Assembly: GCA_028875055.1 (NCBI GenBank)
Contig: JAPPGG010000044.1
Location: 62,001 to 126,000, forward strand
Reading direction: 5' to 3'
Origin: Chloroflexota bacterium
GTDB lineage: Bacteria; Chloroflexota; Dehalococcoidia; Lucifugimonadales; UBA3495
DNA length: 64,000 nucleotides
Position numbers and translations under genes: made by a program. The notes under the pieces were generated by a model, which worked only from the letters and a program-made list of their open reading frames with translations, did no database searches and was not told the origin of the DNA. How positions within the stretch are numbered: position 1 is the first letter of the stretch; each line of letters begins with the position of its first letter. Shown piece by piece: positions 9,149-17,621 of this stretch.

Positions 9149-11470
9149 GTGGCAGACGAACAGACGGCAAATCAGGGGGACGCAACTCACAAGTCCCCCC
9201 TAACACCCCCAAAGGCTAATCCGGCCTTCGCCCGCGCCCTTGATGAACTGGTGTCCCTGGCCAGGCAGGGACACAAGAGTGACTCCCTGAATTTTAACCC
9301 CTCCGATGAGTGGCTGGTCAATAACATGCCGGTATTCCAGGGCATGTCAGGCGAAGATCAGACCAGGGTGCTGGCGGAAGCCAGCGCCATCGAGAAAGAG
9401 AGTGAAGCAGCGAACTCGGCGGGCCGGGCCGCGACCAAGGCATGGCCCGGCGTGGCAGTCAAGCTGGACAGCGGCGGCATAGGCTTTTTCAGCCAGCTGG
9501 GAGTTGTCCGCAGGCCCGACCTGACCCAGTACTACGTGGACGGTTTCACCCCCAACCGGGACGCCCTTTCCTTCAGCGAAGAGAACCAGGCGCTGTTCAC
9601 CGAGGTGTTTGAGTGTATCGTCGCCAGGCTGCGGGAACACCTGGCTTCGGGGCAGACGATAATTCAGACGGACCGTCAGATCTGCGATGCTCCAGGCCGT
9701 TCCTTCCATGCAAGGCAGCTTCTGTTTGGCGTGGACTACCTTCAGCTTCCCTACATGTGGCGTCAGCTGACCTTTGAACTGCCTGAATCGGAACGAACAG
9801 AGACTCCCGACATAATGGAAGTTTCCATACCCCACTGGTTTGATGACCTGGGAATGCCCGAAGACCTGAAGACACGGTTGAAGGAGATGGGCATAAACCA
9901 GCTGGTGTTCAAGGCTCCCACCAAGGGCCTTTCCCTGCACCTGGGCTTTGATTACGTGGGCGAGCACAAGATGGGGCCGCTTTCCATCGCCATGCACCAG
10001 GTCAAGCAGAACAACGGAATTGCCATACAGGCGGCGCTGAGCCTTTCCCGCATCCGGACCATCGCCGGGGCCATGTCCAACACTGCGCTGATTACTGTAG
10101 GCCCGTCGCTGCACGGCAAGAGTACCCTGACGATTATGATCGAACTGGCCAACAGCCAGTTGGCAGGGGTGCTTGGGCTGGCCACAGACCCCGAGGAAGG
10201 GGTTTACCCCATGAACGATGATATCGTGCTGCTGCAGCCGTTGCGGGAGCCGATAGTTTCCGACCGGGAAGGCAACCGGTTCACCATATCCCACAGCATT
10301 GATGGGACCGAGAACAATTTCTATGCCATGCCCTTTGGCCTGAACGAGGCGGACGACCCCATCACCTTTGACGCTGTGCGGGGGTCTGCAACGGAACCAA
10401 ATCCCCAGGAGACCCTGGAGAACGTTCCGGTGGTCTTTGGGGAGAAGGCCGGGGACGCCGCGCCCAACTTCCTGGAGAACCCGGTCCGCAACATGCGCGT
10501 GACACTGTCCCGCCGCAGGCTGCTGGCTCGCAAGGGAGTGGGCGGCCTGATCGAATCCATAACCGGCGGCAAGCTGGCAGATTCGGTCCACGTGCCCATG
10601 GAGTTCACCGACCGCATCTTCTGGCAGGAGGTAATGCGGCAGAATACCGTAATTCCTCCCCTCCGCCGGTTGAGCCTGGAACAATACATACGGGTGCTGA
10701 TGTATGGAGAAGCCGTCCAGATGGGCGCGGCTATCGGAGCAATTGGCCGACCATACGTTGAGTATTTCTCTGACCCGTTCATCATCGGGCTGGAAGATGA
10801 GAACGCCAACCTGATGTACCATATTCTCCAGCAGTTGGCCTGGGGCGGCATGCCACAGGAATACTATGTGTTTAACACGGGAGGAATCGGCGCCGACAGC
10901 AACGAGGAGGCCAGCGGGGCCAACTACCGGAAGATTCCCCGCGAACTGACCCTGATGCTTCAGGAAGCGCTGCTCCGCGATGCCATAAAGTTCGAGTATG
11001 ACCCGATTCTACGGTCGGAAGTCGGCGTGGCGATAGTCAATGCCCAGGGCGACGAACTGGTGGACCTGAGAAAGGAGTGGCTGCCGCAGCGAATTTACGG
11101 CGATGAGGACTATACGGCGCGGGTGCTGGACCTGAGGCGGCGGCGCTATTACGGACGAGATGCCCAGGACAAGGCCGGAATTCTGCGCTACACCAAGGTC
11201 AACAGCGCATTAATTGATTTGGCAGATATCCCCGCCCCTGCTACGGAGCGGGAGCTCGCCTGGCTGCTTTCCTTCTTCTGGCATGTTGACCAGTCATATT
11301 GCTCTCTGGAAGAATTGACCGAGCATATCGGAGAGGGTCAGCGGCCGTTGACCCACCTGCTGCGGGAGTTGCAGGACAAGTATGAGTCGGGACTTTCGCA
11401 GGGTCTGGAAGTCAGCGAAAGCGGCAGGGCCGCAATGTCAATATTGGGGCTGACGCAGTCCCAAGAGTAG
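9149..11470 (+). CDS. Large divergent phosphoenolpyruvate carboxykinase (ATP)-like protein
   Basis: 773 aa from a GTG at 9149 seven bases after AGAGGG; the listed upstream ATG gives a non-conserved leader. Residues from about 300 onward follow the PEPCK(ATP) layout in order: a P-loop GPSLHGKST, a DD pair in YPMNDDIVLL, an ENPVRNMRV segment like ENTRVxY, VIPPLRRLSLEQY like the PPVSKLTPEQ element, and FNTGGIG before the C-terminal mixed domain. The MHCSAN-type metal/His motif normally just before the P-loop is not evident and a ~300-residue N-terminal region is extra, so classical PEPCK activity is doubtful. A related PEPCK-fold kinase or sensor is possible. It is followed by the DUF3090/SCO1664 pair on the same strand. 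Confidence 0.65.
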   Translation: MADEQTANQGDATHKSPLTPPKANPAFARALDELVSLARQGHKSDSLNFNPSDEWLVNNMPVFQGMSGEDQTRVLAEASAIEKESEAANSAGRAATKAWPGVAVKLDSGGIGFFSQLGVVRRPDLTQYYVDGFTPNRDALSFSEENQALFTEVFECIVARLREHLASGQTIIQTDRQICDAPGRSFHARQLLFGVDYLQLPYMWRQLTFELPESERTETPDIMEVSIPHWFDDLGMPEDLKTRLKEMGINQLVFKAPTKGLSLHLGFDYVGEHKMGPLSIAMHQVKQNNGIAIQAALSLSRIRTIAGAMSNTALITVGPSLHGKSTLTIMIELANSQLAGVLGLATDPEEGVYPMNDDIVLLQPLREPIVSDREGNRFTISHSIDGTENNFYAMPFGLNEADDPITFDAVRGSATEPNPQETLENVPVVFGEKAGDAAPNFLENPVRNMRVTLSRRRLLARKGVGGLIESITGGKLADSVHVPMEFTDRIFWQEVMRQNTVIPPLRRLSLEQYIRVLMYGEAVQMGAAIGAIGRPYVEYFSDPFIIGLEDENANLMYHILQQLAWGGMPQEYYVFNTGGIGADSNEEASGANYRKIPRELTLMLQEALLRDAIKFEYDPILRSEVGVAIVNAQGDELVDLRKEWLPQRIYGDEDYTARVLDLRRRRYYGRDAQDKAGILRYTKVNSALIDLADIPAPATERELAWLLSFFWHVDQSYCSLEELTEHIGEGQRPLTHLLRELQDKYESGLSQGLEVSESGRAAMSILGLTQSQE

Positions 11471-11562
11471 AGAGATTAAAGCCGGCTGGAGCATCTGCCG
11501 GCGAATCCTTGCCAGAGGCGGGCATCGCACGTTGCCGGCCAATGATGGAGCCATGACAAGCT

Positions 11563-12099
11563 ATGAGCATGGAACCAGGCAGCATCGCCTTTAGACTGGG
11601 GACCGTCTCCCGGATTGTGGCCGAGACTTTCGGAGAGCCGGGGAAGCGGACCTTCAGACTGGTGCTGGAATCGGGGCGGGCCACCTCTCACGTCTGGCTG
11701 GAAAAGGAGCAGCTTTTCCAGCTGGGGACCGGCCTTAAGGAAGCGGTGGACAGGCAGACCGAGTCCGACAGGGAGAAGGGCAGCGCTCCCATCGAGCCCG
11801 GCTGGGATGGCGACGATACCCTGATAGAGTTCAAGGCCAGGGCCCTTTCTGGGCGGCATGACCCGGACACCAACTCCTTTTACCTGCAGGCCCAGGGAGA
11901 CAGTGACGAGCAGTCGGAGGAAGAAGCGCCTTCCGTGAGTTTCTGGATTACTGTTGACCAGGCAGCGGTGCTGGCCGACGAGAGCCTGCGCATATGCGCC
12001 GCCGGCCGACCGATCTGCTTTCTGTGCGGCCTGCCCATTGACCCGAGCGGCCATGTATGCCCCCGCGCGAACGGCCACGCCGTATTTGAAACAGGTTAG
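11563..12099 (+). CDS. DUF3090 family protein
   Basis: 178 aa. It opens with a beta-rich domain, has an acidic middle (SDEQSEEEA), and ends in a small cysteine knuckle CFLCGLPIDPSGHVCPRANGH that looks like a zinc site. It matches the DUF3090/TIGR03847 family, which I recall as a member of a conserved uncharacterised trio in Actinobacteria together with the SCO1664 family. Here it lies directly before that partner (50 bp) and 92 bp after the PEPCK-like gene. The molecular function is unknown. Confidence 0.8.
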   Translation: MSMEPGSIAFRLGTVSRIVAETFGEPGKRTFRLVLESGRATSHVWLEKEQLFQLGTGLKEAVDRQTESDREKGSAPIEPGWDGDDTLIEFKARALSGRHDPDTNSFYLQAQGDSDEQSEEEAPSVSFWITVDQAAVLADESLRICAAGRPICFLCGLPIDPSGHVCPRANGHAVFETG

Positions 12100-12149
12100 A
12101 CCTGCCTCCCCCGGGTCCATCTCCCTGAGGGTCTTGAAGGACGAACCAG

Positions 12150-12854
12150 GTGGCATCAGACCAGAGTAACGGCGACGTTCTCCGGAATGGAGAATTTCAG
12201 ACCTGCGAACTTACCCCCCTGGGCTCCAACTACACCTTTGTGGCTTCCCTGCAGCTGGGCGACCAGACCGGGCAGGCCATCTACAAGCCCCGAGATGGGG
12301 AAGTTCCTCTATGGGACTTTCCCAGGGGCACACTCTACAAGCGGGAATACGGGGCCTACCTGCTTAGCGAGGTGCTGGGCTGGAACTTCATACCCCGCAC
12401 CATTATCCGGGAAGGGCCCTACGGCATAGGGTCGGTCCAGCAGTACGTGGACCACGACCCGCGGATGAACTACTACACCCTGAGTGACGGCGATGCCGAA
12501 GACCTGCGGATGATCTGCTGTTTCGACCTGGTGGCGAACAACACCGATCGCAAGGCAAATCATGTCCTGGTCGATGAGAAGGGCAAGCTGTGGGGAATAG
12601 ACCAGGGGCTGACCTTCCACTCGGACACGAAGATACGAACGGTCATCTGGGACTTTGGGGGCGAACCCATTCCCGAGGCCTATCTTTCGTCGCTTTCCAC
12701 TTTGCTGGGGCAGTTCATCAACCCGGGCGGCACGTTCAAGGAATTGCTGGACCTGCTGTTGCCCGAAGAAGTGACGGCCCTGCAAAAGCGCATTCAATGG
12801 GTGCTGTCGGAAAGGGCCTTCCCGGGAATACCGGGGCGCCGGCGCCGACATTAA
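12150..12854 (+). CDS. SCO1664 family protein (PI3/4-kinase-like fold)
   Basis: 234 aa, GTG start preceded by AAGGACG. Features recalling the family and distant phosphatidylinositol-kinase similarity are AIYKPRDGE (candidate nucleotide-binding Lys), YKREYGAYLLSEVLGW, a catalytic-loop-like DLVANNTDRKANHVL and GIDQGLTFH resembling a metal-binding DxG. Family members are conserved in Actinobacteria and some Chloroflexi and are uncharacterised. Adjacent to its usual partner DUF3090, suggesting a shared pathway. The phosphomutase that completes the actinobacterial trio is not next to them here. Confidence 0.8.
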   Translation: MASDQSNGDVLRNGEFQTCELTPLGSNYTFVASLQLGDQTGQAIYKPRDGEVPLWDFPRGTLYKREYGAYLLSEVLGWNFIPRTIIREGPYGIGSVQQYVDHDPRMNYYTLSDGDAEDLRMICCFDLVANNTDRKANHVLVDEKGKLWGIDQGLTFHSDTKIRTVIWDFGGEPIPEAYLSSLSTLLGQFINPGGTFKELLDLLLPEEVTALQKRIQWVLSERAFPGIPGRRRRH

Positions 12855-12965
12855 CCTGCCTCTTGTTTCGGTGAATCTCCGGCTAACCGGTAAGGGTTTC
12901 CCCACGGGCAGTTAAGCGGGGTTGAAGCGGCGGGCAGAAACGGAGTAGTAACATCCCCGCGAGAA

Positions 12966-12986
12966 CCAGGGATGGTAACTCCCTGG
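12966..12986. terminator. Weak hairpin between convergent genes
   Basis: CCAGGGA/TCCCTGG with a 7-nt loop lies between the convergent SCO1664-family and HAD genes. There is no T-tract, so terminator function is uncertain. Confidence 0.25.
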
Positions 12987-13047
12987 GAGGGTTCCGGCTA
13001 CCGTTAAACAGGCGTTAATCCCTACCAATCAATACGTTCCTGTTGGC

Positions 13048-13713
13048 CTATTTGCTTCCCCCTGCCAGCAGGGAGAGGTTAAATTCCTCCAGGGTTTCGA
13101 GTATTTCGTGGGCCTGGCTGACGTCAAGGTTGCGAGTGTAGTCGGTGCGCACGGCGATGGTGTAAGCGCCTGATGCTACGGCGGCGGAAATCCCGATGGG
13201 GGAGTCCTCGATGGCGATGCATTCTTCGGGTGGCACTCCCAGGGCTTCTGCAGCCTTGATGTAAATGTCAGGCTCGGGCTTGCCCCGGGTCACATCGTCT
13301 CCCCCCAGGACAGCGTCGAAGGCTCCGGTCAGGCCGATGGCATTGAGCTTCAGGTCCACCCACATATGCAGGGAAGAGGAAGCCACGGCCTTGGGGAGTC
13401 CCCGGTCCCTGCAAATTTCCAGCAATTGCCGCACGCCTGGCTGGGGCTCCAGTTCTTCCTGCATGACCTGACGAACGATGTCATCGTAGCGGGAGATGTA
13501 CTCTTCGGCCGGCAAAGGGAGAATCCGGTGGATTTTCAGCTGTCGCCAGGTCTCCCCGATGGTGGTGCCTATGAGAAATTCCTCGTTTTCCTGCTCCGAA
13601 ACCGGTTCGACGCCCTCCTGCACCAGGAGGCGGTTGATGGCGCTGAGGAAGAGGGGTTCGCTGTCAACCAGGACGCCGTCCATGTCAAAGAGAATTGCGC
13701 GGTATGTCGCCAT
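13048..13713 (-). CDS. HAD-superfamily phosphatase, beta-phosphoglucomutase-like
   Basis: 221 aa. HAD motif I FDMDGVLVDSEP, motif II ASSS, motif III GKPEPDIY and motif IV IEDSPIGISAA are all present, with a small helical cap between residues 15 and 80. This is subfamily IA, like beta-phosphoglucomutase or sugar/phosphoglycolate phosphatases. It sits 268 bp downstream of modC on the same strand and may have its own promoter. The substrate cannot be told from sequence. Confidence 0.88.
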   Translation of the reverse strand: MATYRAILFDMDGVLVDSEPLFLSAINRLLVQEGVEPVSEQENEEFLIGTTIGETWRQLKIHRILPLPAEEYISRYDDIVRQVMQEELEPQPGVRQLLEICRDRGLPKAVASSSLHMWVDLKLNAIGLTGAFDAVLGGDDVTRGKPEPDIYIKAAEALGVPPEECIAIEDSPIGISAAVASGAYTIAVRTDYTRNLDVSQAHEILETLEEFNLSLLAGGSK

Positions 13714-13981
13714 ATTTTGACTGTTCTCCTGCCTTTATTGGGTTTGTTTAGCCTTGCCGGTCAGGTTATTGCCAGCTGCTCCAGAAATTCAGGCTTCGGT
13801 TCGAGCCATGCTTTTGTTGCATTTTCCGTTCAGGCAGAGGCTGGCTGCCATAACCGAAGTAATGGCAAGCCACGTTATTCGCGCTGTGCCGCTTGGATGG
13901 CCCCGCAATTATGGACCGACAAGGCAGCCACGAAGGGACCCACCTTGTCCGGTAGCGGCGCCGAACCACCGGAGACAAGGC

Positions 13982-15109
13982 TCAGTCCCTGACCAGGAAA
14001 CAGGAAGAAGCCTTGAAAACGGCCCACAAGCTGTCGCCGGACCGGATGCCCATCTCGTTCAGGGAGGTTCCGGTTATGTGGCAGCTAAGGTCCAGTCCGC
14101 CGCAGTCCAGGGTTACCTGGTAGCCCGGCGGACGCAGCCTCACGTCGGAGACCACGCCGGGCAGTCGATTGCGGGCGGAGGAACCACGAGGTTCTGAGTC
14201 TGCCAGGATAATGTCGGAAGCGCGGATGCCCACGGTTACCTGGTCGCCCTGAACGACGTCGGACAGGGGAACCTCCAATGGGGGCGAGCCACCGTCCTGC
14301 CGGGCGCAGACCATTGTACCGTCCTGTGGCTGGACCGAGGTTACAACCATAGGAATCAGATTTTCCACGCCAACCAGCCTGGCCACCCGACCCTGGCCTG
14401 GCTGTCCCAGCATCTGCAGGGGATTGCCGGCGGCGCTCACCTGCCCATTGTCAATAATCTGCACCTGGTCCGCCATGCTTATGGCCTCTTCAATGTCGTG
14501 GGTTACCAGTATGGCCGGAATGGCGGCATCCCGCAGCTTTTCCCGCAGTTCGCTCCGCAGGGTTCTGCGAAGTTCGATGTCCAGGGAACTGAAGGGTTCG
14601 TCGAGGAGCATCAACTCCGGGCTGGGGGCCAAGGCGCGGGCCAGCGCGGCGCGCTGCTGCTGTCCGCCGGAGATTTCGCCGGGCCGACGGTGTTCCAGCC
14701 CATTGAGCTGGAACATTTCGACCAGTTCGGCAACGCGAACCCGGCGACCATCTGGAGTGGCTCGGGCAAGACCATAGGCAATGTTGCCGGCCACCGTGAG
14801 GTGGGGAAAGAGGTGGTGTCCCTGGGTGAGGAATCCAACCCGACGCCGGTGAGGCGGAACAAAGAGACCGCTGGCGCTGTCGAAGACCATCCGGTCGCCA
14901 ATCCTGATGGAGCCCTCCTGCGGGCGCACGAGGCCGGCGATGGCGCGGAGGAGAGTGGTCTTGCCGGCGCCGGAGGGTCCGAAGAGGGTCAGCAGCTGGC
15001 CGGCTTCAACTTCCCACTGGGCAGCCAGGGAGAACTGTCCCACGCGGTAACTAATCCAACCGCTGGACAGTCGCGACGTATCCTGGCGGGTATCGGGCTG
15101 GTTCGTCAT
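13982..15109 (-). CDS. modC: Molybdate ABC transporter ATP-binding protein
   Basis: 375 aa. An ABC ATPase with Walker A GPSGAGKTTL, signature ISGGQQQRAALARAL, Walker B LMLLDEPFSSLD and switch His (VTHDIEEA). The C-terminal ~120 residues form a TOBE-type regulatory/anion-binding domain. It overlaps modB by four bases (ATGA), so translation is coupled. With ModB and ModA it forms a high-affinity oxyanion importer; molybdate is inferred from the ModA-type binding protein, while tungstate is hard to exclude. It would supply metal for molybdopterin enzymes, none of which is encoded in the window. Confidence 0.92.
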   Translation of the reverse strand: MTNQPDTRQDTSRLSSGWISYRVGQFSLAAQWEVEAGQLLTLFGPSGAGKTTLLRAIAGLVRPQEGSIRIGDRMVFDSASGLFVPPHRRRVGFLTQGHHLFPHLTVAGNIAYGLARATPDGRRVRVAELVEMFQLNGLEHRRPGEISGGQQQRAALARALAPSPELMLLDEPFSSLDIELRRTLRSELREKLRDAAIPAILVTHDIEEAISMADQVQIIDNGQVSAAGNPLQMLGQPGQGRVARLVGVENLIPMVVTSVQPQDGTMVCARQDGGSPPLEVPLSDVVQGDQVTVGIRASDIILADSEPRGSSARNRLPGVVSDVRLRPPGYQVTLDCGGLDLSCHITGTSLNEMGIRSGDSLWAVFKASSCFLVRD

Positions 15110-15960
15110 GGCGCGGCCTGCCAGCGGTCGCGGGTGATGATTGCCAGGGCCACGAGGACCACCAAGGCCAGGGCCAGCAACATCAGTGAAAGGGCAATGG
15201 CGGTGTCCAGGCTGGTTTCCATGGCTGCCATTATAGCCAGAGGCATGGTCTGGGTCTTGCCGGTCAGGTTGCCGGCAAACATGATGGTGGCGCCAAATTC
15301 AGAGAGGGCCCTGGCCCAGGCCAGCGCAACTCCGGTGAGCATGGCCGGGGCGGCCAGGGGCAACGTAAGTCGGCGAAAGGTCTGCCAGGGGGACAGGCCA
15401 AGAGTCAGGGAGTTTTCCTCGTAGGCCCTGGGTATCGCCTGGAAGCCCAGCTTGGCAGAGCGAACATAGAAGGGTGCGGCGACGAATATCTGGGCAAATA
15501 TGACGGCGGCGGTGGTGAAGGGCAGGGAGATTCCCAAGCCGGCAAGGGCTGGGCCCAGGATGCCCTGGCGACCGAAGGCCAGCAGCATCGCCACGCCGGC
15601 CACTACGGGGGGAAGGATTATGGGTAGTTCCACCAGCTGGTCCACAACCCTGGTAATCGGGGACCTGCTGCGAGCCAGGAACAGGGCAAAGGGTGTTCCC
15701 ACCAGAAGCACGACGATTATGGTGACCGCGCTGGTGACCAGGGAGAGGCGCAGAGCAAGGAGGGCTGGCTGGCTGACCAACGCTCCAAGAGGGTTGTCCT
15801 GCTGGAATGCCTTGACCAGGAGGGCAAGGATAGGAAGGCAAATAAAGAGGACGTAAATGGCGGAGGATATGGCCCCGATGGGGACTCCGTTACCCCAGGC
15901 GTCCGATTGATTACGCGAAAGGAAGTGCTTCAACAGAATGGCTCTGGCACGGGAATACAT
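15106..15960 (-). CDS. modB: Molybdate ABC transporter permease
   Basis: 284 aa integral membrane protein with about six hydrophobic helices. The cytoplasmic EAA-type loop is recognisable around YEENSLTLGLSPWQTFRRLTLP, which docks onto ModC. PFYVRSAKLGFQAIP and the LSEFGATIMFAGN segment are typical of ModB/CysT-like permeases. The ATG directly abuts the modA stop codon and the gene's own stop overlaps modC. A slightly long polar N-terminus precedes the first membrane helix. Confidence 0.92.
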   Translation of the reverse strand: MYSRARAILLKHFLSRNQSDAWGNGVPIGAISSAIYVLFICLPILALLVKAFQQDNPLGALVSQPALLALRLSLVTSAVTIIVVLLVGTPFALFLARSRSPITRVVDQLVELPIILPPVVAGVAMLLAFGRQGILGPALAGLGISLPFTTAAVIFAQIFVAAPFYVRSAKLGFQAIPRAYEENSLTLGLSPWQTFRRLTLPLAAPAMLTGVALAWARALSEFGATIMFAGNLTGKTQTMPLAIMAAMETSLDTAIALSLMLLALALVVLVALAIITRDRWQAAP

Positions 15961-16974
15961 TCACCGGATATCGGGGTCGCCGGACCGGATGCCGCTGGGT
16001 GGACCAAATCCGTGGTTGCCGAGAATATGCTGCCCCTTTTCCGACAGCAGGAACTCGATGAACCGGTTTGCTGATACCGTCCTGGCAAGCGGGGCGACGG
16101 GATACGTGGCCTGGACCGACAGTGAATCCGGCAGTTCCACCACACGTACTCCCCGGGAAGTGTACTCGGTTAAAGCATCGGTAGCGTAGGTTATGCCGCC
16201 GTCCGCTTCGCCCAAGGCAACCTTCTGGGCCACGCCGCGAACGCTGGACTCCCGGGAGACCACATTGGCGAACAGGTTTTCAACCAGATCCGGTCCCAGG
16301 GACGGGTCCTCTGCTATTTGCTCCATCAAGGCCTCCGAGTATCGGCCAATGGGGACTTGCGGCTGACCAAGGACGATTTTCCTGCCGGGCTGGGAAAGGA
16401 GACTGAGTTGGCGGGCAAAGCCTCCAACCATTCCTTGTGTTTTTGGGTCTTGCAACGCCGAGCCCTCCGCTGGATTTCCGACTTCAGCAGCTAACAGCAG
16501 AACCAGCCGGTTGCTGGCAAAGGTGGTTGGGTTGCCGGCGAGCAGGCCCTTCTCCTGAAGGGCGTCCATTTGAGCCCAGTCGGCAGAGGCGAAAACGTCT
16601 GCCGCCGCGCCGTGTTCCAATTGTGTCCGCAGGCGCTGGCTTCCATCGAAGTTAAGGATAACCCGATTGCCGGGATAGTTGGACTCGTATGCTTCGGAAA
16701 TCTCCTGGAAGGCAGTCGCCAGCGAGGAGGCGGCAAACACGGTTATCGCGTCCTGTCTTCCGTTAAGGTTTTCGCCCGCCTGGCCGGCCTCCGCGCTGGA
16801 CTCTGGGGACGAGCAGGCTACGAGGCCCAGGAACGAGGCTGCCAGCACGCAGGCCGCCACTGCCTTACACCAGGAACCGTTGGTCGTTGCCGCAGAGCGC
16901 CAAGTGCTCCGGGAGGTCAAGGAACTAGACCTGGAAGGAACGCTTCGGTCCGCGATAACGGGTGGAGTATCCAA
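15961..16974 (-). CDS. modA: Molybdate ABC transporter substrate-binding lipoprotein
   Basis: Up to 337 aa. A hydrophobic signal ending LGLVAC is a lipobox, so the protein is probably a membrane-anchored lipoprotein. The mature domain starts with ITVFAASSLATAF and contains GSQRLRTQLEHGAAADVFASAD, the usual ModA anion-binding framework. The start is uncertain: the TTG at 16974 gives a ~33-residue polar leader before the signal peptide, and its Shine-Dalgarno is weak. A promoter ends about 24 bp upstream, implying a very short leader. First gene of modABC. Confidence 0.9.
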   Translation of the reverse strand: MDTPPVIADRSVPSRSSSLTSRSTWRSAATTNGSWCKAVAACVLAASFLGLVACSSPESSAEAGQAGENLNGRQDAITVFAASSLATAFQEISEAYESNYPGNRVILNFDGSQRLRTQLEHGAAADVFASADWAQMDALQEKGLLAGNPTTFASNRLVLLLAAEVGNPAEGSALQDPKTQGMVGGFARQLSLLSQPGRKIVLGQPQVPIGRYSEALMEQIAEDPSLGPDLVENLFANVVSRESSVRGVAQKVALGEADGGITYATDALTEYTSRGVRVVELPDSLSVQATYPVAPLARTVSANRFIEFLLSEKGQHILGNHGFGPPSGIRSGDPDIR

Positions 16975-16997
16975 TTCACTGAAAGCACGGCCCGAAT

Positions 16998-17026
16998 ATT
17001 CTAGATTTGACGGCCTCCACCGTCAA
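16998..17026 (-). promoter_or_regulatory. Candidate modABC promoter
   Basis: On the minus strand TTGACG is followed after exactly 17 nt by TAGAAT, 24 bp before the modA TTG. This would place transcription start near 16991. The -35 box and spacer are covered by the palindrome at 17007-17026. Confidence 0.55.
17007..17026. promoter_or_regulatory. Palindromic operator candidate overlapping the mod -35 box
   Basis: TTGACGG-CCTCCA-CCGTCAA is a perfect 7-bp inverted repeat with a 6-bp spacer, lying across the -35 region and spacer. This is the expected position for a repressor site. It does not resemble the E. coli ModE consensus. Confidence 0.45.
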
Positions 17027-17080
17027 TTTGAAGCCGCGGCCCGCCGGGGCGATGGCGCAGCGGTTTGCCCGCTGGAGTGA

Positions 17081-17100
17081 GGAAAAGAACGTTCTTTCCC
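17081..17100. promoter_or_regulatory. 14-bp perfect palindrome upstream of modABC
   Basis: AAAGAACGTTCTTT is perfectly symmetrical, and the flanking GG/CC extend it to 20 bp with one mismatched pair. It lies about 110 bp before modA and is a candidate protein-binding site. The spacing excludes the Gram-positive LexA box. Confidence 0.4.
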
Positions 17101-17537
17101 TCCAGGTGATCCTATTGGACCCTATTTTGTACTGGTGTGATTTATGGCGAGGGAGGAAGGGGACCCGCCCTTTTGGCTTGGATGTCGCCATTGCGCTGGT
17201 TCCTGGGACGGAAGCGCTGGTGGCGGCGACGGGCAGGGAATTAATGGGTTCCAGTGCATCTGTTCCATCTTAAGGGTGGTAATGCGCCAGGGGAAGGGGA
17301 GAATGACCGCGGTCGGCGCTTGCGAAGCAACGGGGATCGCCGATGAAAATATCGAGGCGCGGGGTGTTCAGGCGCTGACGGGCCCAAGGGGCAGTCGGAT
17401 ACCAATTGTCAGCAGGAGAAGTTTTCCAGCAACCGCCACCGGTGCCGAATGGGCATCCCAGGCCTGAAAGGCGATGGAAGCTCGGTGAAGGATTTCGCAC
17501 GGCTCTGGGCAAATGGGCGAAAGTGTGCACAAAAGCT
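17101..17537. other. Non-coding stretch between modA and the DUF11 gene
   Basis: Together with 16975-17100 this makes about 560 bp upstream of modABC. The ORFs listed here look spurious: short, Arg/Gly-rich and without motifs. I see no RNA gene or riboswitch that I can support. Confidence 0.4.
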
Positions 17538-17561
17538 ATGGGGCCCCAACCGGGGCCCCAT
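17538..17561 (-). terminator. Terminator hairpin downstream of the DUF11 gene
   Basis: ATGGGGCCCC-AACC-GGGGCCCCAT is a perfect 10-bp stem; on the minus strand it is followed by AGCTTTTGTG. It is the second of two tandem hairpins after the stop codon at 17622. Confidence 0.6.
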
Positions 17562-17578
17562 TGTAGTTGAATCCATGC

Positions 17579-17604
17579 CCGGGAGCCGGTTGAACGGCTC
17601 CCGG
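17579..17604 (-). terminator. First tandem hairpin after the DUF11 gene
   Basis: CCGGGAGCCG-GTTGAA-CGGCTCCCGG is a perfect 10-bp stem, 18 bp beyond the stop codon. Together with the next hairpin it forms a double terminator. Confidence 0.6.
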
Positions 17605-17621
17605 CTCTATGACGTTCCAGT

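Noticed and set aside
12855-13047. Possible riboswitch or structured RNA between convergent genes
   Set aside because: Only short hairpins are visible and the region lies at two 3' ends, where a riboswitch is not expected.
13714-13981. Molybdenum-cofactor riboswitch downstream of modC
   Set aside because: I could not recognise the conserved core, and the position is after modC rather than before the operon.
17084-17097. AAAGAACGTTCTTT as a LexA (SOS) box
   Set aside because: Gram-positive LexA boxes need four bases between GAAC and GTTC; here the half-sites abut.
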